In this document: positions 47,931 through 58,757 of the stretch, in pieces
Numbering within the stretch: position 1 is the stretch's first letter
Layout: each line of letters starts with the position of its first letter
Program-made: the position numbers and the translations under genes
From: Paragordius varius
Taxonomy: Eukaryota > Nematomorpha
Direction of reading: 5' to 3'
DNA length: 64,000 nt
NCBI GenBank assembly: GCA_964247055.1
Contig: OZ176055.1
Location: forward strand, 8,246,001-8,310,000
The notes under the pieces: generated by a model
Told to the model about the DNA's origin: nothing
Database searches by the model: none
What the model saw: only the letters and a program-made list of their open reading frames with translations

Positions 47931-49949
47931 TTATATTATATTTATTAAGAGAGTTCATAGAACGAAGTTTATAAAAACCCAATGGTTTTTATGAAAAAGG
48001 GTATATACGGCCTTTAAACCAGAGTTGTCTAACACGACTGGCTTTACGGGCCGCAGTTTTGGATCAAAAATTTAACGGACCACATTCACAAAAAATATTG
48101 ACAAATATATTATTACATAATAAACATATGACTGTAAAAACTATTATTTATTTAACAATTTTTGTTAATTCATTGCCAAAATTTTTAAGGACTTATTCAG
48201 AAAATTTGTTTAAGATAATTAATTATCCTAAGATTTCTGAAAAGTTTGTATCTAAATTTTCTTGCCGGCTTCAGAAATATTTTAGAGAGCAGCATGCGGC
48301 TACATCCCTGCTTTAGACTATATAAAATATTTACATTTTGTTTCAAGAAAATCAAGATTGCGCCATAAAAATTATCTATGTTAGATTACAGCCCTTTTAA
48401 ACAGTGTATCTATTTTATCTGTGACGAACAAATAATAAAGATTTGTGATTACAACACTATCGAATAATGTGGATTAATGAGTTTTTTACTATTTTAAGCA
48501 TGTATATATATAGTATATTATCGGCTAATTTGTGTTTAGCTCACAAAAACAAATTAATTACAAATATTCTTTTGCAATTTACTCCAGTTCATATGATTAT
48601 TCATTATCTTGGGGCAAACAAACTAATTTAACATGACTGATTTTTTGATTATTTTTTGTAGAGCTTCAAAACGGTTCGAAAAACGTGTTGAGATGGTTGG
48701 ACGTTGGAAATAGAACCGAGTTAGTTCCTTAAACTAAGCAATGAATCGGTTTTTTACATTTGGGTCCCTAATTTTTAATTAAATCATTTTTATACATTAT
48801 AATATAAACCAGAATATCAACGAATTTTAGATTAAAATAATTTTTAAGATTTAAGCCAAATGTATAAATACAAAGGTAGGTAATGGAAAAAATTGTTATT
48901 TAACTTTAAGATAATTGCAACAATTTCGGTTGTCCGACTGTTTTCAGATCTGAAAATATAAATTTAGCGTGGATATTTGCTTATTCTGTACCGCTAATAA
49001 AATATTTTTCCAAAATCTGTGGCCAAAAAAAATTTGAATGACTCAACAATAATATTTAAACAATTAATTTTAAAATTATGATAGACATTCCAATTTGATG
49101 GGAAACTAGAATATTGTACAATCAATATTGGATAAAAATTTTAACAATATTTTTTTTAAAAATAAAACATATGGAAACCACCTATTTTGGCGGTGGAACC
49201 GGAATCGAACTGGTTTCTGAACGGGTGAAACCGAAACCGGACCAGGTAGCCCAAACGAGCCGGTTGTATTGGGTTCGTTTCCGGATAGAAGCACTGTAAG
49301 ATGATATTTAAAAAGCATAATAAAGATCCTGATTTTCACATTTGTGAAAGGTTATTTTTTATAAGATTTATGATTTACAATTTTCTTTCATATATTAAAT
49401 GATTTAATAGCTTTCAACTTGGGGTTTTCATTAAAATCAAAAGATAATACTGATAAATTATATTCAATAAAGATTCGGATTATGTATCGAAATATATTTT
49501 AAATTTGCATATCTATAATAGTTGTATCAGCTTACCGCGGACTAAAAAATAAGTACGGTTTAAAAATTATATTGCATAATCTTTAACGATTCAGGAATAG
49601 TTTTGGCATTATTCTCGGAAAAATATACTTATCCTAATATAAATGTTACTTTTAACAATTAGGTGATATTACAGCTAAAATTTATGTATACATAAAATGA
49701 CCAGTCTTTCAAATTGAGAATAAAGAGGAAAATATGCATTGAATAGGAATTTCAATAAATTAGTATTATTATTTTTATAACTTATCCTTGCCAACTTTTT
49801 TGGTATTATTTATGAAACTACGCTACGTATATGGACAACTTTCATTTCATTTCCTTAACATAAATACTAATTATTATTTTTGATATTGTTACTATAATTT
49901 ACATTTTGTATTGCAATAAAATAATAAAATTTTTACAGAATTTTATGAT
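47931..49949. other. Intergenic, no gene; one GC-rich island
   Basis: Apart from the MITE at 48020-48310, there is a GC-rich stretch at about 49180-49300 (GGAACCGGAATCGAACTGGT, GAAACCGAAACCGGACCAGG, GAGCCGGTTG). It looks like short degenerate CCGGAACCG/CGAAACCGG repeats. It is open on both strands, but this follows from its composition. The region just before 49950 should hold the promoter of the Kunitz gene. Confidence 0.45.
48020..48310. mobile_element. hAT-type MITE with 8-bp target duplication
   Basis: The left end is CAGAGTTGTCTAACACGACT followed by a GGGCCGCAG block. The right end read inward is CAGGGATGTAGCCGCATGCT. It is flanked by CTTTAAAC (48012-48019) and CTTTAGAC (48311-48318), 7 of 8 identical. 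An 85-codon open frame inside (48059-48316) shows no family resemblance and is not called a gene. Confidence 0.6.
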
Positions 49950-52733
49950 ATGTTCCTAGTTAATTCTCTCTTAATATCAATCCTTTGGATATTTGTCGTC
50001 CCACAATTTTCTCACGCAGGTTCCTATTTTATATATATACTTATAACCTATTGATATTTCTAGAAAATTCTTTATCAGCCCATGTGTGTCGATTGCCTAT
50101 AAAAAAGGGGTCAGGCCCTTACAACCTTTGGAGATTTGCTTACGATTCAGAAACCGAAGATTGCATTCCATTCCAATTTTCAGGGTGTGGCGGAAATTCC
50201 AATAATTTTGGAAGCAAAACCGAATGTGAGGATCGATGTCAAAGTATGAAAAATTTTAATTTGTTTTAAAAAAATTAAAATGAATGTTTATTTTGAATCG
50301 ATTTTACTATTTAACTTAATTTAAGGCGGATATATATTAACCCTTAATATGATTGATTATACATGATTGAAAATTTATCCTTTTTTCTGTTTTAAAAATG
50401 TTATATACTTTGGCACCATTCGTCATCAAAGGACATTAATTAAATGTGTTTTAATAATTATTTATATTTAATTTTAAAAAAATGATAAAATTATAAAAAG
50501 TTTTCTTGTTCAAAAAATTATGATAAAAACTTTTCCAATTATTAATTAAATAATAATCTTTATATTTATAATAATAATAAAACAGTTCAATAACCTAAAT
50601 AACAGTAATCCATTAGGTTTCACGATCGTATTTTAAAAACTTGCAAACAAAACCTTTAATTTACTTCCGTATTCAAGCCAGCCAGTCAGAACCAAATATA
50701 ATTAATAGTTTTTTCTGTATTATAAAAAATATAATTTCCAATCACTTTTTTATTAAAATCACATTGTATATAATAAAATCAATGAAGGAAAAATACTCAA
50801 TTATATTTTATTATGATGTGTATAAAAAGGAACAAACGGCCTCACAGGTCGCATTGATAAAATTATTTAGATTTTTTACTAAATTTTAACTTTAATTTTA
50901 TAGATTTAACCAAAAAATTTGATTTAAATCCACACAACTTTTTATCGTTAATCTCACTCAAACTTTTTTACGCCTCATAAATTGTTTTGGGGCCGTGAGT
51001 TAGACAACATCCCTGATAGAAATGATAAAAATCTCAATTTATACATGGAAAAAGTTTTTTTTAAATAGGTGTTTGTAGAAAACGTGGAGAGATAGGACCC
51101 TGTGTGCAAGAGTTGCCGTATTGGACCTACGAAAGTGGTGAGAAAAAATGCAGAAATTTAACCTATGGTGGTTGTCAAGGGAACGGAAATATTTTCGCTT
51201 CTGAAACGGCATGCCTTGAAAAATGTATCAAAAATGAGGTGGTTGATCAGAAATTATCCAAGCAATTAGTTGATCCCAATGACAAATGCCCTACAAATAG
51301 AATGGACTTGGTAAAGCTTGGTAGAAAATATGGTATTTTATATTATTAGTAGCTTCTAATAAAATTTCTCCCTATCAAAAATATGATATATATATAGATT
51401 TATATAATTACTAAATGCATTTAAAGCTATATTCATCTATTTAGCTCAAGTTTCTCCATATAATCGATGTGCAGAGCCATTTAATAAAGGCTCTCCTCTT
51501 TGTGGAGCGAACATCTTAGCTTGGTACTACAACCGAATAGGGCAGAAATGTCTCCCTTTTAGCTATACAGGATGTGGTGGAACATTGAATAATTTCCTAT
51601 CCTTGGAAGAATGCGAAAATTTCTGTTCACAGTATTATCCAGAAAAGGAAAAAGAGATTGTGAGCCCATCTCGTTGCAATTTAGCGCCTGGTAATATTTT
51701 CCATTGGTTTTAATTTAGTATTTATATAAAAATATTACCTTATGTTTTGGCCTATTTTTAAAGTTGTGTTAAAAAACTTTGCAGTACACCTAAAATATGA
51801 ATATTATCTAAAGAAGGCGTATTTTTAATGTAGAATTATTTATGTGTGAAAGGGTCGGATCAGACCGGGAACGCATTTATTGGACTGCGACCGCCTTCAA
51901 TAAACGATTTATAAACATATGTATAACTAGTCATTTAAAGAAAATAATTTAAAAATAAAACTTTATATGTAAAGATTAAAATAAATAACACACACTAAAA
52001 AATTGATTTAAATTTATTAATTTTTAGTTAAGATATGTATTACCTGCATTCAGCGGTTAAACCGGTTATTATTTTTCAATGAAAACCCAAATTACAGTTT
52101 TGACTAATACCTATTAATATTATCATATGGAAGAATCCATTAAATACTGATCCCTTTTAAATTACATAAAGCCAAAAAGCACCTAAGACTTTATTTACTT
52201 TTGTAGGGGGTTTACAATTCGTTTTCTTTTAATAATATTTAACCAAATAGAAACGGGAGATTGCCGCGCCGATTTAGTTCGATGGTATATGGACCCCATA
52301 ACTAACACCTGTAAAGAATTCCGATGGGGTGGCTGTGATGAAAAGCCATCAAACAATTTTGAAACTCAGGAGGAATGTCAAACGACGTGTTTGACACCCA
52401 AAACCAAAACAACTGATTTAAAATGCCCAAGTATAATTTTTAATATGTTGTCTCCTAAGTTTTCCCTTACCCTTTTTGAAAAATAGATATATACCGTAAA
52501 AATTCAAATTACAAAGACCAAACATAAAAAGTAAAAGGCTGATATTTACAATATATACAACAATATTCTTTTAGGCTTAATTTTTTAATCTCCTGTTTTG
52601 AACGAATAAGGATTAGAGATGTAAATGCGTAAGACATTTAAGTTTAAGCTTCGCAGAGGTGATTTATTAAAAAATGTTTTTCTTTATAGAAATTAGTATT
52701 TCAGTTTTTACCCTTTGTCTTATTTTTACTGTA

Positions 52734-52769
<36 letters not shown>

Positions 52770-53005
52770 TTTAAATCGTAATTTGTGCAACTTTATTTTT
52801 TCGATAAATCGGAAAAGATATCTGTTATCAACCCAAGAAAAGTGGAGAATGTCGAGCCTCGTTTAAGCGATATTATTATGATTTTCGCAGAAATGCCTGT
52901 CTAAAATTTGCCTGGGGTGGCTGTGATGCCAATGAAAATAATTTTATGACTCTTTCTGCATGCAATAATTGTTGCCTCGCCGCTGGCCAAAAAAATTTGC
53001 TTTAA
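49950..53005 (+). CDS. Secreted protein with five Kunitz-type inhibitor domains
   Basis: Exons: 49950-50019, 50064-50243, 51069-51320, 51445-51690, 52251-52430, 52818-53005, giving 371 residues. Exon 1 is a signal peptide (MFLVNSLLISILWIFVVP, then QFSHA). Five Kunitz/BPTI domains follow. Domain 1 lacks Cys2 (GPYNLWRF where GPC is expected). Domain 2 has GPCVQ, domain 3 has PLCGA, domain 4 (split between exons 4 and 5) has GDCRADL, and domain 5 has GECRASF. The P1 residues, just after Cys2, are therefore Val, Gly, Arg and Arg; only the last two look like trypsin-type inhibitors. Each domain keeps the F.W/YGGC...NNF core and the final E/AC...C. Every intron is phase 1, the classic arrangement for exon shuffling of extracellular modules. 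Likely a protease inhibitor outside the cell (inference). Ends in TAA after CNNCCLAAGQKNLL. Confidence 0.9.
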
Positions 53006-53723
53006 TTCCAATCTTATATTTTGTGTTCGCACCATTTAATCAATTACCCCACCCATATTTTAATCCATCCACAATTAACAAATGTTTTATTATGTTCCAA
53101 TAAATGTCGCATCCCTACATTATTTTTGTTTTATATATATATATATATATTTACATATTTACACATAAAATAGATGATTTGATATCGTTAATGTCCGATA
53201 TTCTGACAAATCAAATAGTAAGTTAAATGTTAGTTAAGTGATGCAATGTCTTGTCTGCATGAGTATTAATTTAGAAATAAAAATTTAGATTTAACGGATT
53301 GAGTTTATCATTTCAAACAGGGGTACGCAACATTTTAAAATAAATATATGGTTTCATATATAATTTTAAATTTTAATTATAAGACAGTAATGCCAACAAA
53401 TATAAGAATTTTTTCTAGTTCTTGTCAATTGAAATGACAAAATTAGAATAATTGTTCAATACATGTTGATTTTACTAAAATTTTATGAGCATATTTTTAC
53501 AAATCATGGATATCCAGATTTTTCACGGGCCGCACATAAAATCTCGGAGGGCCGCGTGATGGCCACCCCTGATTTGAATGTATGTGCTACAAACTTCACA
53601 TAATATTGTATCTTACCAAACATTTCTAAAATTTTAACATGTAAAATCACAATATGCTATTGGATGGGTATACAATTTAAACTAAAATATCACAGTTATA
53701 TGAACCAAACCAAAATCATTTAG
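53006..53723. other. Spacer after Kunitz gene, contains a hAT-type MITE
   Basis: Has a (TA)n run at about 53134-53151 and a MITE at 53318-53571. No exon was recognised outside the MITE. Confidence 0.45.
53318..53571. mobile_element. hAT-type MITE
   Basis: The left end is CAGGGGTACGCAACATTTTA. The right end read inward is CAGGGGTGGCCATCACGCGG followed by CCCTCCGAG. The 8-bp flanks ATTTCAAA and ATTTGAAT match at 6 of 8 positions, as for a decayed hAT target duplication. Confidence 0.6.
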
Positions 53724-53977
53724 GGGTACCACCATATTTTGGAAGATTTGAACTTGCATGTGCCTGGACATACTATCATTACTATTTTGACTTTGAGTTT
53801 TTATATTTTTTACATAAAACACAAGGCTTCACCGCAACATGTACATCGGATTCGAAGAAGAAACATACATATTGGATCAAATCTCGGTTTGTTCTTTTAA
53901 TTTCTTTTATATTTATAATAATTTAAAATAGAACCGATGGCTGTTTCAAAAAATGTCAGAAACCCAATCCATATTAG
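53724..53977 (+). pseudogene. Extra degenerate Kunitz exons downstream of the Kunitz gene
   Basis: Exon 53724-53886 starts in phase 1 and ends in phase 2. Exon 53932-53977 continues in frame to a TAG. The translation includes GRFELACAWTYYHYYFD, recalling the G.C....W.YYD core, and ends with DGCFKKCQKPNPY, recalling the Kunitz Cys5-x3-Cys6 end. The central GGC is missing and the middle (FLYFLHKTQGFTATC) is unlike Kunitz. Its entry phase equals that of the Kunitz gene's last exon, so it could be an alternative last exon or the decayed tail of a duplicated gene. Confidence 0.5.
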
Positions 53978-54458
53978 TCATGTTATATAAAAATTTAAAA
54001 TTGATTTGCTATGGTATATATTATAGATAACCAAAATGTTAACATCCAACAATATTATATTTTTAAAAAAAATAAATAGGTCTAGCTTAAGTTTTATGTT
54101 TCCAGCTTGCGACAATGAATTCGTTATAACGGAAATTTATAAATATTATGTGAATCTTTGGAATTATCGTTAAAATTGTTATTAATTTTACTTAGTTCTG
54201 ATTCTGAATTTGAAAGTTGAGCATGAGGTATACTGCAAAAAAGTTGTTGAATATCATAAAGCAGTACTATCGTTATCTTATTAAAAAATATATGTTAGAA
54301 ATTTTCTTTAGGACATTTAAAAATGATTTAATTGATCTAAAAAATGAAGGATTCCATCCATTTACAAATTCAGCATAAATAGTTTCAGGTTTTGCCACAT
54401 TTTAATCTTGGGAGATAAATCACACACGGAAAATGCCGTTTGGGCATAAAAAAATTTA

Positions 54459-56941
54459 ATGGATACATTGATTTGCAAAATATTTTTACAATTTTTTATT
54501 TTAGGGTATCATAAACCCAGTTTGCAGGAATATATCATGCAAATCACCGTTTTAAGCATTGGTAATGAGCCGATATTCATAAATGCTTCTTACATGAATT
54601 CATCATCTTCCGAATACCAAGATTTGGCAAGATTAACAGCTTTAGGGGTTTTACATTATATTTATAATATACAGTAAAAATTTGAATTCTACAGATAAAA
54701 CGTATAAACATAAAGACGAATATTCTTTTTCAAAGGACGGCTGCACTTTCTTATACTTATTTTTTTTTAAATATAAAATTTATTTAGATGTCAGAGTATT
54801 AAAAGAGATGCAATTGTAGTTTATTAAATAGTTTATATAAAAAAATTAATTAAAAATATAAAGTTGTCTTTTAAGCAAAAAATATTTGCCTTTATGTTTT
54901 TACGTTTTTTTTCTAAACTTACAATTTTTACTGTAAATATTGTAATTAATGTGCATTTAATTTTTTGCGTTTTTGTTTTTACATTTCCTCTGTGTATAGT
55001 CTTAATTTTTACTGTGACGATTGATTAGGAGTGCAATTTATTTTTTTTGATGTTTTCCGTTTTTTGTCTGTATAATTTCAATTTTTACTATAATAATTGC
55101 TAATCATTTAATTTTTGCCATAGGTCGAAATAATTTGCCGCACGTCTGAGCTTAGATTCCATTATATGCGAAATAAAGTTTCTGACGTCTACGATGGCGG
55201 TTACGTTAATCCATCATATCACAACAAAATTCTGTTGTATGTCCTCGTGATTTTTAGTTCTGAGTATGACCATGGGCCGGAATACATTGAAACCGTGTTT
55301 CGAAACAATGTATATTCTAGCGGCTGTTATGTCGGTGGAACTAAACTTTGTATTGATCCAGTTACATTTAAGGTACACCCGGCCTCCCTATTTAATCCAT
55401 CTATGTTAGAAAAATTATCAACTTTCACAACCCCGCCGTATACGTCTTCATTCAGCACACCAGTTAACGCTACTTCAACGACGATAGGTAAATTTGTAGA
55501 GAACATAGTGTCAAACCTCTTTTTGTACGGTACAAGGGATCGTACGATTTTTTACAAAAACATCATATTTTTCTAAAGATTTTTTCGGTATAAAAATTAA
55601 AAACTATTTTTAAAGAAAAAATTCCCGGGAAAAAAGCTTCCTACAAAGATAAAGCAGCTAATTTAACTATAAAAGTGTTTTCATTCTATATTGAAATTTT
55701 TTACCAATGTTATTATGCGATTCAAAATAAACTTTAAAATGTTAAAATCATTAATTTATGATTAAATGATCCAAGGAGGTCACAAAGGTTCATTTTGCAT
55801 AAAAGGAGCAGCTCACAAAAAATGTCAGGACAAAAAAGATTTGTTTCTATATATCAAATTTTCATGTTGTTAAATTCATAAACTATACCACAATATTTTA
55901 TGGTATAATAGGGGGTCCAAATACTACAGACTCTGTTAATGGTTCTACCCCAGAACTGCTTATAAATCCTTGCGTAACGGATTTGGGAATAAATTCTTCA
56001 ACATATCTATCAATCCCTATATGTGGGGACAATACTGTTTGCACTAATACCCTGACAAATGGAACCACATTAAATGGAACGTGGTGTATTTGTAAACCAG
56101 GGTTCGTCCGATGGGCAACTACTATACATTGCATCGGTTGATTTTTATTTATATATTTTAATTTTCTAATTCTGCTCAATTCTATTAAGTAAAAATTATT
56201 TTAGAGCCTAGATATGTCAATCCTACCTGTAAACCATTTGAATTTGATTGTGAAAATAAAAACGGCACAGGTCCAAATTGTATCGATGGATCCAAATTTC
56301 AAGATGGAGTTAATGATTGTGCAAATGGGAAAGATGAAGGTTAGACACAAAAGATTGCGCAATTTTAATGCATCTATCCAGATGCTATTTGTAGAATGCA
56401 TTTGCTTTTATAATAATTATATGATGGTTGATATGAAATTAAAGACAAATTTTAGCAAGATTATGTTGTTAGAAAAAAATTATCCAACCTACATGTTATC
56501 ACTTTCTTCTAATAAGACTCCTTTTGTAAAATTAGCTAACTTGTATTTTAATGTAAAATTTAAGGATTTTAATGAGTAATTGGGAGACTTAATAAGTTTT
56601 CTAATTTTATTTGTCAACCATAGTTTATAAAAGTATTTCTTTTGAAATTATAATTATTGTGTAAATAGATCATTTAAATTAACTTTCAAATTGGATTTCT
56701 CCATTATACAATATATTGATTAAATAAACATTGACTAATTTTGTGCAAAACTATATTTTTAATATTAAACATTTGTCTAAAAATTACTTAAATTAAATAT
56801 TTAATAACTCTTATTTTTTTAGCTTGTTCACCGTGGCAGTTTGATTGCAAAGTTTTCGATACTACTCGATCTAAATGCATTTTATTGGACAAATTGAATG
56901 ATGGCACAAAAGATTGTTTGGATGGAAGCGATGAAACCTAA
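54459..56941 (+). CDS. Extracellular SEA-EGF-LDLa-LDLa protein
   Basis: Exons: 54459 (or 54505)-54647, 55124-55487, 55912-56136, 56205-56339, 56823-56941. The first gives a SEA domain start (IFINASYMNSSSSEYQDLAR). The second completes it (LRFHYMRNKVSDVYDGG, then YHNKILLYVLVIFSSEYDHG); the usual GSVVV cleavage site is replaced by GGYVNP. A Thr/Ser-rich linker leads to a six-cysteine EGF-like exon (CGDNTVCTN, then GTWCICKPGFV). Two LDL-receptor class A exons follow, ending DCANGKDE and DCLDGSDET with the calcium-binding D..G.DE pattern. About 343 residues to the TAA. The ATG at 54459 is followed by a hydrophobic stretch, but tttattttag just before 54505 looks like a splice acceptor, so the true first exon may lie upstream. 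Later introns are phase 1. Function unknown; the architecture recalls the stem of matriptase- or enteropeptidase-like proteins without a protease. Confidence 0.82.
54668..54755 (+). repeat. DR1 copy in SEA gene intron
   Basis: TATACAGTAAAAATTTGAAT, ACAGATAAAACGTATAAACA and AAAGACGAATATTCTTTTTC. A reverse copy at about 54865-54940 and reverse 3' fragments at about 54960-55090 share the intron. Confidence 0.65.
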
Positions 56942-57014
56942 ACTATTTTTTAAATTTATTGCATTTTTGCTGCGCATTTATAAAGTTGTGATTTAATTTT
57001 TGATGCTTTTCGCG

Positions 57015-57048
<34 letters not shown>

Positions 57049-58757
57049 TTTTAATTCCAAAACGCACTGCAGAAAATAAAACTATATAATTGTCTTTAAA
57101 GGGTCTTTAAATGATAACTTGAGAGAAGATGTGGATGTTTTGTAAGATAACCATTAATTAAAGTACCATATATTTATAACGTATTTTATCATATAATAAG
57201 AGTACCATTTTTTATTACAAGTATACGCTTTTCATTGTGCATCATTCATCCGCTAATTTTTAATAAAACATTTATATTAAAAATAAATTAATTATTTCTT
57301 ATCATTCTAAAGCAAAAGGGGACTTTTTTCTAAAAAAATTATATCAATTTAACCAGAGATTATATTAAACAATAACTTTGATAGTAATTTCATACAATAG
57401 GATAAGGGAAGCATATTTTATCTGCGACATCAAGGTATATATATTATATATATACACCAAATTTATTGATTTATCTGGAAAATATTTTGTATATATATAT
57501 ATATATATATATATTCACATCCTTCTTTCCTAACCTTAAAGTTAGATATTTTCTATATATATATTACTGTATGTATAAACATTTTATGATAGTTTTGTCA
57601 TTCTTTCATATTAAACTAATTTGGTAATTTGTCTAACTAGAGCTAATTGGTTAAAAAGCAAAAAAATGATATTATTTATATGTGGTGTCTGTTTTATAGA
57701 AGCGATGATTCCAAAATTTTGAAAATTTGCCAATAAAACTATGTTATAGATTGTTTTTTTGTTTTTCAACAAAATTATCCAGGTTATATGATAAAGGGTA
57801 TATTCTTTCAAAAATCTTGGGAATGGTAGAAGATTAAAAAGTATGCAACAAATTTTTTCAATATATACCATATTAGATTTTACCTTTTTAGTAGGAAAAA
57901 AAATATTGGTAATATATGCATGGCATAGTTAACAAGGTAGCTATATATTTTCTGCAAGCTCACATCAACGTATAAATATTTAATAAATATTTTATCTAAT
58001 ATTCTTCGTATTCATTCGTTTGGCCCTCACTATTTCGTTCTATATATTTACCTTAAACTTTATACTTTATACCAAAGAGTATCATTTAATTCCAATTTAC
58101 TCTATAGTATTTTTCAAGGAAATACCCTCATTTTTCACGCAAATAAAATTGTACAAAATTATTTATCCAGACAATACTTAGAATTGTATGCGTTTACCTA
58201 ATTATAATTTATATGGAGAGATAGAGAGAGAGAAGCTCTTCGCACAATCACGACATATTATTCTTACAAAAAGCGCTTTTTTACCATAATAAAATGGGAA
58301 AAATGGATGATAAATTTCTATAAGACATTGTCTTGCCGCCGCCCCCCAAAAAATTTTCTGCGCTTTTTCTACCTACCTAGTTTTTTTGGTGTCATTATTA
58401 ATTTATGATATTGATTGATTTGTGGATGCTAAAGAAAAATCTTTTATATATCGTTCCCGTCACATATCAATATACGACTATCTATTTCGTCGTTTGCTCA
58501 TAAAAAAATATCCTTTTTTATACTTTTATCTGTTACTATTATGTGAAAAGAAAATTGAATTTAATTGAAAATGTCAAAAACAATTAATATAACAGATATA
58601 CATTATCCTACCCAACGCCTTTCTTTTCTAAATGAACCATGACAGATTACTATAAAAAAGACACACTAGATTTATTTTATAACATTTTAACCCTTTAAAT
58701 TTAAAACATATCCACATTCTCTCGCTGTGAAGTGAAAGAGAGATACCTGCAAAATTT
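56942..58757. other. Intergenic, microsatellite-rich
   Basis: (TA)n runs at about 57016-57041, 57432-57450 and 57490-57513, and a GA-rich run at about 58215-58232. No gene was recognised. The last hundreds of bases are the presumed promoter of the PPEF gene. Confidence 0.5.

Noticed and set aside
49106-49339. Overlapping frames on both strands in the GC-rich island
   Set aside because: Openness on both strands follows from low-complexity CCGGAACCG-like repeats. No domain was recognised.
54302-54382. Exon TFKNDLIDLKNEGFHPFTNSA before the SEA gene
   Set aside because: It can follow exon 53724-53886 in phase but runs into a stop with no donor site. The alternative acceptor at 53932 gives a Kunitz-like end and is preferred.
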